DNA of 64,000 bases from CBDFGN01 sp965247065. Lineage in GTDB: Bacteria > Bacteroidota > Bacteroidia > Cytophagales > Cyclobacteriaceae. A model generated the notes under the pieces. It saw only the letters and a program-made list of their open reading frames with translations, was not told the DNA's origin and searched no databases. Both the position numbers and the translations under genes were made by a program. The stretch's first letter is position 1. Every line of letters starts with the position of its first letter. The stretch is from NCBI GenBank assembly GCA_965247065.1, contig CBDFGN010000006.1, positions 2,356,001 through 2,420,000 on the forward strand, written 5' to 3'. Positions 52,686 through 62,623 of this stretch are shown one piece after another.

Positions 52686-54215
52686 TTAATCCACATTGTC
52701 GTGGAGAAATTTGTTATTCCCCAGTATCTGATTCTCATCGTTCAGATTGTAACGCGAGATGTTGTTCTCCGATGACAGAGGAACATCCTGAAGGCGCACT
52801 TTTTTTCTCAAATATGCGGGTACCTCGAGTTTCTCCTTGAAATCATCTGAATTCACAGGTTGGGCCTTAAGTCCTTGAAGCCTCTTGATCCTTTCCTGAG
52901 CCTGTTTTTGAAGCTCGGTCCTTTTGGTATTGATATCTTTCTCTTCAAAGTTAACCACCTGGGGCGATTCGGTATCAGATTCAACCTCGGGTTCTACTGG
53001 ATTGTCTTCACCAAGATCGTAATCCTGATCGAGTTCAAAGAATTCCTTAGAGTCGTCTGGCTCCTCCTGAGGCGCAGGATCAGGAGCTTGGAAACTATAG
53101 AATCTTTCGGGCTCCTCTTTGCTATCTTCCGGAATGGGATTCTCGGTTAACTCTTCCCGCTTACCCTCGAAAAGGGCAATTTGCTTACTCGTTTCCAAAT
53201 CAAAGACCTTGAGGTCATCCTTGGACCCCACGGACTCCGAGCTGTCACCAAATCCGGTAGCAATCACCGTTACTCTTATCGACTGTTCCAGTGATAGGTC
53301 AACGCCGTGACCGAAGATAACTTCCGCATCTTCGCCCGCAATCTGCTGAATAAATTCAGTGATTTCAGAAAGCTCATCCATTTGTAATTCGGCCTGTTCC
53401 CCAGATACGATTGACAACAAAATCTTATCGGCGCCATGAATGTTTCTATTATTTAATAATGGAGAAGAAATGGCCTCTTCAGCTGCACGGAGCGCTCGGT
53501 TCTCTCCTTCAGTTTGGGCCGTGCCCATGACCGCTGCTCCGGATTCGACCATTACCGTTTTTACGTCTTCGAAATCCACATTAACATAACCGGGAACGGT
53601 AATAATTTCTGCGATCCCTTTGGCAGCAGTTGTAAGAACGTTATCAGCCTGGGCAAAAGCGGTACTTATGGAAAGATTTCCATATACCTCCCTTAGCTTG
53701 TCATTCAGGATCACCAGAACCGTGTCGCAGCACTCCTTTAGCTCCCGCAGCCCCATTTCAGCCTGGATCATCTTTTTCTTCCCTTCGAATGCAAAGGGCA
53801 TGGTAACGATACCAACTGTCAGAATGTCCATTTCATGCGCAACTTTTGCGATGACTGGAGCCGCTCCGGTGCCTGTTCCCCCTCCCATTCCGGCCGTGAC
53901 GAAAACCATTCGAGTATCTTCCTGCAGCAACTCTCTTATGTCCTCTTTGCTTTCGAGAGCTGCATTCTTACCCTTTTCTGGATTGGCCCCGGCACCTAAC
54001 CCTCCGGTCAGATTCATGCCAATTTGTAAACGACTGGGAACAGGACTACTGTGCAATGCCTGGAGATCGGTGTTGCATACAATAAACTCAACATCTTTGA
54101 TCCCCTGATTGTACATATGATTGACAGCATTGCTGCCACCACCGCCTACGCCCATCACCTTGATGATGGATTTGTGATGTGTGGGTAGGTCAAATTTGTA
54201 CGTATTCTCTTCCAT
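52686..54215 (-). CDS. ftsZ: cell division GTPase FtsZ
   Basis: A 509-residue FtsZ. N-terminal GTPase: IIKVMGVGGGGSNAVNHM, the tubulin signature GGGTGTGAAPVIAK, and the T7 loop NVDFEDVKTVM. The conserved core ends at about 325. The C-terminal region is long, acidic and Pro-rich, about 150 residues. The end contains VPAYLRKKVRLQDVPLS, the Bacteroidota C-terminal peptide that binds FtsA. It forms the division ring. Last gene of the dcw cluster, 52 bp after ftsA. Confidence 0.97.
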   Translation of the reverse strand: MEENTYKFDLPTHHKSIIKVMGVGGGGSNAVNHMYNQGIKDVEFIVCNTDLQALHSSPVPSRLQIGMNLTGGLGAGANPEKGKNAALESKEDIRELLQEDTRMVFVTAGMGGGTGTGAAPVIAKVAHEMDILTVGIVTMPFAFEGKKKMIQAEMGLRELKECCDTVLVILNDKLREVYGNLSISTAFAQADNVLTTAAKGIAEIITVPGYVNVDFEDVKTVMVESGAAVMGTAQTEGENRALRAAEEAISSPLLNNRNIHGADKILLSIVSGEQAELQMDELSEITEFIQQIAGEDAEVIFGHGVDLSLEQSIRVTVIATGFGDSSESVGSKDDLKVFDLETSKQIALFEGKREELTENPIPEDSKEEPERFYSFQAPDPAPQEEPDDSKEFFELDQDYDLGEDNPVEPEVESDTESPQVVNFEEKDINTKRTELQKQAQERIKRLQGLKAQPVNSDDFKEKLEVPAYLRKKVRLQDVPLSSENNISRYNLNDENQILGNNKFLHDNVD

Positions 54216-54267
54216 GATTACGTGGATTAGTTTCTCAAATCAATTGGTTAGCAGTTTGTAAATAGGT

Positions 54268-55575
54268 CTAGTAATTTTCTTTCTCTTCTAAGTCATCTAT
54301 CAAAAGGCCCTTGGTTTTGTCAAGCATCCTTTTGAAGAAATCATTTTGGCTCAAAACTGACTTCTTACCCTTCGACTCCTGTCCTGCCGCCTTGACTTCC
54401 GTATAATGATTTTCGCGCTCGTCCAAAGCTCTGAAGCCCGAAAGGACCAGGCCTACGGTGGTGGCGAACATAGGGCTCTTTACCAATTCCACCTTGCTCT
54501 TGCCTAAGTGTTCATTGGGATAACCAACCCGGGTGTCCATCCCGGTCATATATTCAAACAACTGCTTCACCCCATTTAATTGGGAGCCTCCCCCAGTGAC
54601 TACAATGCCACCGGCCAGCTTGTTCTCAAATCCGCTTGTGATGATTTCGGTATGCACCAGTTCGATGATCTCGTGCATCCGGGCCTCAATTATATGAGCC
54701 AGGTTCTTCACAGAAATCTCCTTCGGAGTCCGATTTCTTAGGCCAGGTATAGAGACAATTTCATTGGGACTCGCCTCCTCGGCGATTGCGCGACCAAATT
54801 TCGTCTTCAATAGTTCTGCCTGATGTTGCATTACCATGCAGCCCTGCTTGATGTCCATGGTTATGATATTTCCGCCAAAAGGAATGACAGCCGTGTGCCG
54901 GATGATATTGTCGTAGAAGATCGCGATATCGGTCGTTCCGCCGCCAATATCTACAAGGCAGACGCCTGCCTCTTTCTCCTCATCGCTCAAGACCGCCAAA
55001 GACGAGGCCAAGGGTTCCAAAACCAAATTCTCAATTTCAAGCCCGGCCCGTCGAACGCATTTGTTTACATTACTAATAGCATTCGTTTGAGCCGTGATGA
55101 TATGGAAGTCGGCCTCCAATTTTATCCCTGACATGCCAACAGGATCTTTAATGCCGTCCTCGTAATCCACGATGTAATCTTGTGGCATGACATGAATTAT
55201 CTCACTACCCGGAGGGATTACTATTCTGTACATGTCGTTGGTCAGGCGACTGACATCTTCGATCGTGATTTCGTCCTCATTCGAATCACGCGTGATGCTT
55301 CCGTGGTGAATAGAACTTTTGATGTGTTGACCGGCAATCCCCACATTGACCACTCGGATATCTATACCGGCCTGTTCTTCGGCCTCTTTAACGGCTTTTT
55401 CAATGGCACCGATCGTCTTATCAATGTTAGTGACAATGCCTCGAATTACGCCATCGGAAACGGCCTTTCCCATCCCTAGAACCTCCAGCTTTCCGAAATC
55501 ATTTTTGCGCCCGGCAATGGCACAAATTTTGGTGGTTCCTATGTCCAACCCGACTACAATTTTGTCATCTTGCAT
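54268..55575 (-). CDS. ftsA: cell division actin-like protein FtsA
   Basis: A 435-residue FtsA. The phosphate-1 motif is VVGLDIGTTKICAIAG, phosphate-2 VCLVDIGGGTTDIAIF and the adenosine motif GGIVVTGGGSQLNG. The C-terminal tail (KKSVLSQNDFFKRMLDKTKGLL) is an amphipathic helix that binds the membrane. It anchors the FtsZ ring. It lies 11 bp after ftsQ. Confidence 0.97.
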   Translation of the reverse strand: MQDDKIVVGLDIGTTKICAIAGRKNDFGKLEVLGMGKAVSDGVIRGIVTNIDKTIGAIEKAVKEAEEQAGIDIRVVNVGIAGQHIKSSIHHGSITRDSNEDEITIEDVSRLTNDMYRIVIPPGSEIIHVMPQDYIVDYEDGIKDPVGMSGIKLEADFHIITAQTNAISNVNKCVRRAGLEIENLVLEPLASSLAVLSDEEKEAGVCLVDIGGGTTDIAIFYDNIIRHTAVIPFGGNIITMDIKQGCMVMQHQAELLKTKFGRAIAEEASPNEIVSIPGLRNRTPKEISVKNLAHIIEARMHEIIELVHTEIITSGFENKLAGGIVVTGGGSQLNGVKQLFEYMTGMDTRVGYPNEHLGKSKVELVKSPMFATTVGLVLSGFRALDERENHYTEVKAAGQESKGKKSVLSQNDFFKRMLDKTKGLLIDDLEEKENY

Positions 55576-55586
55576 GGCTTTAGAGT

Positions 55587-56351
55587 TTATTCACAAACGA
55601 TTTGACTATGATATTTTAAGTTTACTGTTGTATAGTGGTTCCAACCTTTATGGGGAAGGATCTGACCATAAAAAATCTTAAGCTTCTCAAATTTTTCCTC
55701 TATATCCTCAGCCTGCCCAAAAAGAACAACCTGCTTGGTAACCTGAGGATGTACTAGGATATCTCCACTCCTGTCGATTTCCAGTCCCGCAATTTGGGCC
55801 TTCCAGAATGGGTCTTTATTTATGAATTTCAAAAGATCGAAAACCTTGGCTCCGTATGGAGAATCGGGCAAATGCGTTTGGACCAATTGACCCGCCATCT
55901 CACCACCGACCATGGTTACCCGGGAGGTAAAATGCTCGGACACCGGTAAAATCTCCCCCTCAGCACTTACGTAAACATGCGGGCCATCCACCGGAGTTAT
56001 TCTGGCGATTGGCGTCTGCTGATAAACATCTACGAGCAGTCTACCCTCAAGGTCTTTGTATACGTCAGCTTTCCTGATGAATTTATGGGTTAGCAATTCC
56101 TTTTCAATATCCTTGAGATTAATTTCACGCCACCAACTTCCCAATAGATTTCTGGACCCTCCCTGTGTTATTTGGAACATGATCTCTTCCCTACCGACAA
56201 AATAGTTGTCATACTGACTGTCGATGTCAATGACGATCTCCTGGCAGGTTTTATCCAACTGCTTGTTTTCCACAAATCCAATGGCGGAAATAAAAACAGC
56301 GGCCGGTAGAGTCGGGGCTAGTAAGCTTAATATGTCTTTACCCTTTATCAT
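55587..56351 (-). CDS. ftsQ: cell division protein FtsQ
   Basis: A 254-residue single-pass protein. A short N-terminus precedes one helix (ILSLLAPTLPAAVFISAIGF). The POTRA domain follows (about 35-110, with FIRKADVYKDLEGRLLVDVYQQTPIARI), then the beta domain (DGPHVYVSAEGEILPVSEHF). It joins FtsL and FtsB at the divisome. It overlaps murC by 4 bp. Confidence 0.93.
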   Translation of the reverse strand: MIKGKDILSLLAPTLPAAVFISAIGFVENKQLDKTCQEIVIDIDSQYDNYFVGREEIMFQITQGGSRNLLGSWWREINLKDIEKELLTHKFIRKADVYKDLEGRLLVDVYQQTPIARITPVDGPHVYVSAEGEILPVSEHFTSRVTMVGGEMAGQLVQTHLPDSPYGAKVFDLLKFINKDPFWKAQIAGLEIDRSGDILVHPQVTKQVVLFGQAEDIEEKFEKLKIFYGQILPHKGWNHYTTVNLKYHSQIVCE

Positions 56352-57739
56352 TTCACCTGTGGTTCGATGATGTTTTTTATGGGGATGATTACTTCATCTA
56401 TGTTTCCTGCTCCAATCGTTAACAATACTTCAATAGATCTGCCGCTAATCTCCTGTAGCAGGTGATCCCGGGTACAGATCATTTTGTTGCGAAGATCCAC
56501 CTTATCAAGGATCAATTTGGAGGTTACACCGGGAATTGGTTTTTCCCGTGCGGGGTAAATATCCAGAAGGATCAACTCATCCGCCAAGCTCAAACTTTCA
56601 GCGAAATCCCAGGCAAAATCCTGGGTTCGTGAATACAAGTGAGGCTGAAAGATGGCGGTGATTTTCCTACCAGGATATAACGCTCTGACCGAAGTCAACA
56701 CGGCGGAAACCTCATTGGGGTGATGGGCATAATCGTCAATAAAAACCAGATTTCTGGACTTGATGACATATTCGAACCTTCTCTTAACCCCTTGGTAGGT
56801 GCCAATAGCATGTTGCACTTTTTCAGGGGAGACTCCCAATTCAAGGGCAACCGATGCGGCGGCAAGGGCATTCTCGACATTATGATATCCGGGAACGTTT
56901 AGCCCAACATCGCTAACGATCCGGTCCCGGAAAATAATATCGAATACAAACGATGATGTTTTGATCCTAACATTTTGCGCCCGAACGTCACCTTTCTCAA
57001 GAGAGTAACGAGTAGTCAAATTTTCGCCGGACTCGAGTAGTTCGGTGGCAATTTTTTCCTGGATAAATAATTGACGTTTATCAGAAACCCCTTGGAGAAA
57101 TTCCCTGAATGAGTCAAGCATGCTCTCGCGATCCCCATAGATATCGAGGTGATCGGAATCAACCGAGGTGACTACCGCCATATCCGGATGAAGTGCAAGA
57201 AAGGATCGATCGAATTCATCGGCTTCGACCACAGCCAGCGCATCTTCACGATCCGGGTCGTTCAGAATTAGGTTCGATCCATAGTTAAAAGAAATACCTC
57301 CTAAAAAGGCCAGAACGTTGCGATTGGATTCCTTGAGGATATGGGCGATCATCGAGCAAGTGGTAGTCTTACCGTGAGTCCCTGCGACAGCAATGGTGAA
57401 CATGCCCTCGGTTATGGAACCGAGCACCTGTGATCTTTTCCTGATCTGAAATCCTCCTTTCTTTAGGTGGATAAACTCTTTGTGATCCTCTGGTATGGCG
57501 GGAGTATAGACGACGAGGGCTCCATTTCTATCGTTCAATATCTCAGATGGAATCTTAGCCACGCTATCCTCAAAGTGAACGGAGATTCCCTCCTGCATTA
57601 GTTGATCTGTTAACAGAGTGGAGGTCTTATCATATCCCCAAACCGTGCAGCCCTGACGATTGAACCATCTTGCCAGCGCGCTCATTCCAATACCTCCGAT
57701 ACCGATGAAATAGGCTATATGTACCTGATCCAATTTCAT
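56348..57739 (-). CDS. murC: UDP-MurNAc-L-alanine ligase MurC
   Basis: A 463-residue Mur ligase. The N-terminal domain starts HIAYFIGIGGIGMSALARW, the ATP loop is VAGTHGKTTTCSMIAHIL and the central domain has EADEFDRSFLALHPD. FIDDYAHHPNEVSAVLTSV is in the C-terminal domain. It adds L-Ala to UDP-MurNAc. It overlaps murG and ftsQ by 4 bp each. Confidence 0.97.
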   Translation of the reverse strand: MKLDQVHIAYFIGIGGIGMSALARWFNRQGCTVWGYDKTSTLLTDQLMQEGISVHFEDSVAKIPSEILNDRNGALVVYTPAIPEDHKEFIHLKKGGFQIRKRSQVLGSITEGMFTIAVAGTHGKTTTCSMIAHILKESNRNVLAFLGGISFNYGSNLILNDPDREDALAVVEADEFDRSFLALHPDMAVVTSVDSDHLDIYGDRESMLDSFREFLQGVSDKRQLFIQEKIATELLESGENLTTRYSLEKGDVRAQNVRIKTSSFVFDIIFRDRIVSDVGLNVPGYHNVENALAAASVALELGVSPEKVQHAIGTYQGVKRRFEYVIKSRNLVFIDDYAHHPNEVSAVLTSVRALYPGRKITAIFQPHLYSRTQDFAWDFAESLSLADELILLDIYPAREKPIPGVTSKLILDKVDLRNKMICTRDHLLQEISGRSIEVLLTIGAGNIDEVIIPIKNIIEPQVK

Positions 57740-58845
57740 TGAATGATGTTTATTATCTCCTGGGCGATATCGCGAGCCGCATTAGGCCGCGCCAATTTCC
57801 CAATGTTTTCGCCCAGTTCAGCTTGCTTGTCGGTATTGTCTATTAGTCTCAAAGCCTCGATTACCAGCCGCTGGCTGGCTTCAGAATCCGGTACCATCAA
57901 TGCCGCATTTTGGTCGACCAGATTTTGAGCATTTCGGGTCTGATGATCCTCGGCAACATTTGGAGAAGGCACAAAAATTGCCGGTTTTCGAGCTATCGCC
58001 AATTCGGAAATAGACAAAGCTCCGGCTCTTGACACTACCACATCCGCGGCCGCGTAAGCGAAATCCATTTCTTTCAGGAATCGCAAAACCCGGATGTCAT
58101 CTAAATTCAGACCCTTAGTCCTTTCCTGGAACTCCTCGAAATACAAGTCCCCGGTTTGCCAGATCATCTGAACCCTCCGATCTATCACATGGTTTATTCC
58201 CGACAGGATACTCTCGTTCATGGTGCGCGCCCCCAGGCTTCCCCCTATTACAAGAATTGTTTTTCGTTGATGATCCAATTTGAAGAACCGTATGGCACGC
58301 TCTATTTTTTGACCCAGGTCAACCAAATCTTGTCTCACCGGATTTCCGGTTAATTTCAGACGCTCTTTGGGAAAATAGTTCTCCATTCGATCGTGTGCCA
58401 CACAAATGGAATCTACTTTTTTGCCCAACAGCTTGTTCGTAAGACCAGCGTAACTGTTCTGCTCTTGAATCAAAGTTGGATGCCCCCTTTGAGTTGCCAT
58501 GTAGAGCAATGGCCCACTGGCAAAGCCTCCCACGCCTACAACCGCATCAGGTTTGAAGCGCTTAAGGATGCCCCCAGACCTGATGAGGCTGGTGATCAGC
58601 TTAAGTGGAAAAATCAAATTGTCGACAGTGAGCCTTCGTTGAATTCCACTTATCCAAAGGGCTTCTATTTCGTATCCCGCTTCCGGTACCTTTTTCATCT
58701 CCATCCGATCCCTGGCACCGACGAACAGGATTGAAGTTTCCGGATCCAATTCCTTGAGAGCGTCAGCAATTGCGATAGCCGGATATATATGTCCTCCGGT
58801 GCCGCCTCCGCTGATTATGATCCGATATGGTTTGTTAGTTTTCAG
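57736..58845 (-). CDS. murG: undecaprenyl-PP-MurNAc-pentapeptide GlcNAc transferase MurG
   Basis: A GT28 enzyme that adds GlcNAc to lipid I. The in-frame reading upstream of the first TTG (58749) contains the essential loop IIISGGGTGGHIYPAIAIAD, so the protein must start before it. Only CTG (58845) or similar rare codons are available in frame. An ATG at 58853 is one base out of frame across an AAA run (58846-58848). I give the CTG as provisional start (369 residues). Later motifs: VIGGSLGARTMNES, RAGALSISELAIARKPAIFVPSP and EDHQTRNAQ. It overlaps murC by 4 bp. The start problem is discussed under findings. Confidence 0.93.
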   Translation of the reverse strand: MKTNKPYRIIISGGGTGGHIYPAIAIADALKELDPETSILFVGARDRMEMKKVPEAGYEIEALWISGIQRRLTVDNLIFPLKLITSLIRSGGILKRFKPDAVVGVGGFASGPLLYMATQRGHPTLIQEQNSYAGLTNKLLGKKVDSICVAHDRMENYFPKERLKLTGNPVRQDLVDLGQKIERAIRFFKLDHQRKTILVIGGSLGARTMNESILSGINHVIDRRVQMIWQTGDLYFEEFQERTKGLNLDDIRVLRFLKEMDFAYAAADVVVSRAGALSISELAIARKPAIFVPSPNVAEDHQTRNAQNLVDQNAALMVPDSEASQRLVIEALRLIDNTDKQAELGENIGKLARPNAARDIAQEIINIIQ

Positions 58846-58861
58846 TTTAACATTTATTTAC

Positions 58862-60016
58862 TCAGGCCGCCTTTGGCAAGTTTTGGAGTTCGGATTGGGT
58901 CATAGCGTTCTCATCAACTTCTCCCCGGCTTACGCTCAGCACGATGCCTATCGCAATCCCGGCAAACAGCTGGGAAGTTCCTCCCATACTTACCAATGGA
59001 AGAGTCAGCCCGGTAATCGGACCTAATCCGGCAGCAACGCCCATATTGATAATCCCCTGCAAAACGAGGGCAAAACTTAGACCGGTCGATAATAAACCGC
59101 CGAACGCCCTTTCACTGTTGGCCGCGGCTCTCAATCCGCGATATAGCAAGCCCATATACAGGAAGATTACCAAGACACCACCGATCAAGCCGTATTCCTC
59201 TATGATAATTGAGTAAATGAAATCCGAATAGGGATGAGGTAAGAAGTTTCTTTGATCACTTTTGCCAGGGCCCTTGCCAGTAATGCCCCCGGTGGCGATC
59301 GCGATGTATGATTGTTCAGCCTGAAAGGGAATATCTTTTTCATCAAGGAAACTTTCCACTCGATTAAGCACTGTTTGTCCTCTCTGACCCACCGAGATGG
59401 CAATCATACCCGCCAACACGCCTACCACCAGCAACATCACCAGATACATTAAGGGGACACGACCGATGAACATCAGAAGCATGCAGGTTGCAAACAGCAG
59501 GACCGCAGTAGAAAAATCGGTAAGCGCTATCAATCCACTGATCACCCCAATCCATAAAAGCATAGGCATAAACGATTCCTTGAAATCTTCAATGTTCTGC
59601 TGCCGTTTGGCCAACATGCTGGCCAAACTGGAAATCAGCGCCAATTTGGCAAAGTCGGAAGGCTGAAACGCCTGATTGATTAAAGGAATGGTGATCCAAC
59701 GGGATGCCTCATGGACACTAACTCCGAACTTATAGGTCAAGAGCAACAAGGGGACCGAAACCCAAAGCGCGATCCTTGCTAGCTTTGAGTAATAGCGATA
59801 GTCGATCTTGTGCGCGACCCACATTGCCATCAAACTTAACAAGACCAGGGAAGTGTGCTTGAACAGGTAATGTTCGGTATTGCCACCCATCCATTTGTAG
59901 GCCAATGTTCCTGTCGCGCTATAAACGACCAGGACACTTAATATTGATAATGCCAGCACGATGATCCAGATTACCGGATCTCCCTTGACGTGTTTTTCAG
60001 CCCAAATTTTGATCAT
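58862..60016 (-). CDS. ftsW: lipid II polymerase FtsW
   Basis: A 384-residue SEDS protein with about ten membrane helices. Characteristic segments: FQPSDFAKLALISSLA, QAEQSYIAIATGGITGKGPGKS, FLPHPYSDFIYSIIIEEYGLIG and GLTLPLVSMGGTSQLFAGIA. It polymerises glycan strands at the septum with the transpeptidase FtsI. It overlaps murD by 4 bp. Confidence 0.96.
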   Translation of the reverse strand: MIKIWAEKHVKGDPVIWIIVLALSILSVLVVYSATGTLAYKWMGGNTEHYLFKHTSLVLLSLMAMWVAHKIDYRYYSKLARIALWVSVPLLLLTYKFGVSVHEASRWITIPLINQAFQPSDFAKLALISSLASMLAKRQQNIEDFKESFMPMLLWIGVISGLIALTDFSTAVLLFATCMLLMFIGRVPLMYLVMLLVVGVLAGMIAISVGQRGQTVLNRVESFLDEKDIPFQAEQSYIAIATGGITGKGPGKSDQRNFLPHPYSDFIYSIIIEEYGLIGGVLVIFLYMGLLYRGLRAAANSERAFGGLLSTGLSFALVLQGIINMGVAAGLGPITGLTLPLVSMGGTSQLFAGIAIGIVLSVSRGEVDENAMTQSELQNLPKAA

Positions 60017-61392
60017 AGCACTAGAATCTTATTATTCTCAATTCTATGTCTCATAATCCTGATCTCTTCCTTGTATTGATCTCCCCTGTCTTCGTAATTA
60101 TCAAACAGGTCGAAACTTGCGCAAGCCGGCGACAACAATACCACTTCTCCTGATTCGGCCAGCGAATAAGCCAAACCCACAGCTTCGCCCATGCTCTGAG
60201 TCTCAAATATGTCGCTGATCAAGTGTTGGAACGCCAATTTTAGCGCCGTATTATCCTTGCCCAGGCAGATCAGAGTCTTTACATTTTCAAGAGCCAATCC
60301 CTTAAGGATATCGTAGTTGTTCCCTTTGTCCACTCCACCAGCAATCCAAATAATCGGTTGGTGATATGCCCCTAACGCATAGTATGTGGAATCCACGTTG
60401 GTCGCCTTGGAATCATTTATAAAACGAATGTCATTTATCTCTTCCACCAACTCAAGTCGGTGGGGTGCATTGCTGAATTTCCTTAAGTCCTTGGCCATCT
60501 TCTCCGAACTCAACTGGTGTAATAAACCGGTCATAATCGAAGCCATAGTGTTTACCAAATTATGTCTTCCTTTCAGTCTCAGGACGTCCGTAGGGATTGA
60601 AACATCTGAAGAGCTCCCTCCTTCCAGGCTAAACACCAACTCCCCTTCACTCAGGAAAGCACCATTTTCAACCGGACCAATCAGCGATATGGGATGAAGA
60701 ACCGGCTGGGCTTCTCGTTTTGCCAACTCGGACGAAATAATTGGATCGTCCTTAAAATAGATAAAGCCGTCACCGGGGCCCATGTTGTTTAGAATTGTAA
60801 ACTTAGACGCCACATAGTTCTGTAAATTATTTTCGTATCGATCCAAATGATCTGGCGTTATGTTCAGTAAAATTCCCAAATCCGACCTAAAATCGACCAT
60901 TCCGTCCCACTGAAAACTTGAGACCTCCAAGACATAGATCTCGCGGCGATCCTGGTAAATTTTACGAGCAAAACTATTGCCCACATTTCCAGCCATGGCG
61001 ACATTCAAACCGCCCTCTGCAAGAAGGTGATGGGTAAGTAATGTGGTCGTGGTTTTACCGTTGGTCCCGGTGATGCTGATTATTTTTCCTTCACAATAAT
61101 GGTAGGCAAATTCAAGTTCGGATATCATAGGAATTTTGGACTCCCCGACCGCGGAAACAATGGGTGCCGATTCTGGAATTCCGGGGCTTTTAATGATCCG
61201 GCTGGCATTGAGGACCAGGGACTCCGTATGGTGGTTTTCCTCAAATTGGATTCCATGCTGAACAAGCTCGGTACGATAAGAATCGGATATTCTGCCCCCA
61301 TCGGATACGAAAACATCGAACCCCTTGGACTTAGCCAAAATTGCCGCGCCAACACCACTTTCTCCCGCCCCCAAAATTGAAATTCGATTCAT
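60013..61392 (-). CDS. murD: UDP-MurNAc-L-Ala-D-Glu ligase MurD
   Basis: A 459-residue Mur ligase. It starts MNRISILGAGESGVGAAILA. The ATP loop is SITGTNGKTTTTLL, the central domain has LEVSSFQWDGM, and FINDSKATNVDSTYYAL and WIAGGVDKGNNYD are in the C-terminal domain. It adds D-Glu. It lies 2 bp after mraY and overlaps ftsW by 4 bp. Confidence 0.97.
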   Translation of the reverse strand: MNRISILGAGESGVGAAILAKSKGFDVFVSDGGRISDSYRTELVQHGIQFEENHHTESLVLNASRIIKSPGIPESAPIVSAVGESKIPMISELEFAYHYCEGKIISITGTNGKTTTTLLTHHLLAEGGLNVAMAGNVGNSFARKIYQDRREIYVLEVSSFQWDGMVDFRSDLGILLNITPDHLDRYENNLQNYVASKFTILNNMGPGDGFIYFKDDPIISSELAKREAQPVLHPISLIGPVENGAFLSEGELVFSLEGGSSSDVSIPTDVLRLKGRHNLVNTMASIMTGLLHQLSSEKMAKDLRKFSNAPHRLELVEEINDIRFINDSKATNVDSTYYALGAYHQPIIWIAGGVDKGNNYDILKGLALENVKTLICLGKDNTALKLAFQHLISDIFETQSMGEAVGLAYSLAESGEVVLLSPACASFDLFDNYEDRGDQYKEEIRIMRHRIENNKILVL

Positions 61393-61394
61393 GC

Positions 61395-62615
61395 TTATCT
61401 AAGTTTTAATGTTGCCAACGTAAAAATTCCCAGGAGAACTCCGACAACCCAAAAACGTATTACAATCTTGGATTCATGCAGCCCTTTCTTCTGATAGTGA
61501 TGATGCAAGGGCGCCATTAAAAACACTCTTAGTCCATTTCCAAATTTCCTTTTGGTATACCTGAAGTAGGCAACTTGTATTATTACCGAAAGGCTTTCAA
61601 TCAGAAAGACTCCGCACAGAATTGGAATTAGCAATTCCTTTCGAATTGAGATTGCAAGAACCGCAATGATACCCCCCAGTGCCAAGCTCCCGGTATCACC
61701 CATGAAAACCTGTGCCGGGTAGGAATTGTACCATAGAAACCCGATGCAAGCGCCTACCAAAGCGGTGCAAAACACTACCAACTCTCCGCTGTTGGGAATA
61801 AACATGATGTTTAGGTAGTTACTAAAGTCAACACGACCCGATACATAGGCGAAAATTGCCAGTGTGAGGGCTATTATAGCCGATGTCCCGGCTGCCAAGC
61901 CGTCCAATCCGTCGGTAATATTGGCTCCATTGGATACGGCCGACACGATAAATATTACAATTAGAACATAGATGATCCAGGTAAAGTCAGAGGATAGAAA
62001 CGGAAGGATCTTGCTGTAATCGGCCTCATTATTTTTGAAGAACGGAATTGTAGTCTTGGTTGATTTGATATCCCGATAACTGTTAAATTGCTCCACCTTA
62101 GAAACTCCCGGTTCCGGGGCAACCTGAGCGTCAAAATCACGGATAACCACATCGCTATGGAAATACAAAGTGAGTCCTACAATGAGGCCCAGGCCTATCT
62201 GGCCAAAAATCTTGAATTTGCCGTGCAGCCCTTGCTTATCCTTTCTGAATATTTTTAGATAGTCATCGATAAAACCAATTATGCCAATCCAGATGGTTGT
62301 GACCAACATCAGCATGATGTACACATTATCTATTTGAGCAAAAAGCAGAGTAGGTACAACGATCGCGGATATGAGCAGGATACCGCCCATAGTGGGCGTC
62401 CCCTTCTTTTCCATTTGTCCTGCTAATCCCAAATCCCGAATTTCTTCTCCCAATTGTTTCTTTTGTAAATATTTGATAACCCTTTTTCCAAAGGTCACGG
62501 TGATAAGCAACGATACGATCACCGCCATTCCGGATCGAAAGGAGATGTACTGAAATACGCCAGCACCTATCAGGTCAAATTCGCGATCCAAAAAATCAAA
62601 TAGGTGATAAAACAT
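61395..62615 (-). CDS. mraY: phospho-MurNAc-pentapeptide transferase MraY
   Basis: A 406-residue integral membrane enzyme that makes lipid I. Diagnostic segments: GTPTMGGILLISAI, FIDDYLKIFRKDKQGLHGKFK, NGANITDGLDGLAAG, FMGDTGSLALGGII and FLMAPLHHHYQKKGLHESK. The loop around 165-200 makes it longer than the E. coli enzyme, as is usual in this phylum. It lies 8 bp after murE. Confidence 0.97.
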   Translation of the reverse strand: MFYHLFDFLDREFDLIGAGVFQYISFRSGMAVIVSLLITVTFGKRVIKYLQKKQLGEEIRDLGLAGQMEKKGTPTMGGILLISAIVVPTLLFAQIDNVYIMLMLVTTIWIGIIGFIDDYLKIFRKDKQGLHGKFKIFGQIGLGLIVGLTLYFHSDVVIRDFDAQVAPEPGVSKVEQFNSYRDIKSTKTTIPFFKNNEADYSKILPFLSSDFTWIIYVLIVIFIVSAVSNGANITDGLDGLAAGTSAIIALTLAIFAYVSGRVDFSNYLNIMFIPNSGELVVFCTALVGACIGFLWYNSYPAQVFMGDTGSLALGGIIAVLAISIRKELLIPILCGVFLIESLSVIIQVAYFRYTKRKFGNGLRVFLMAPLHHHYQKKGLHESKIVIRFWVVGVLLGIFTLATLKLR

Positions 62616-62623
62616 ATTTGGTT

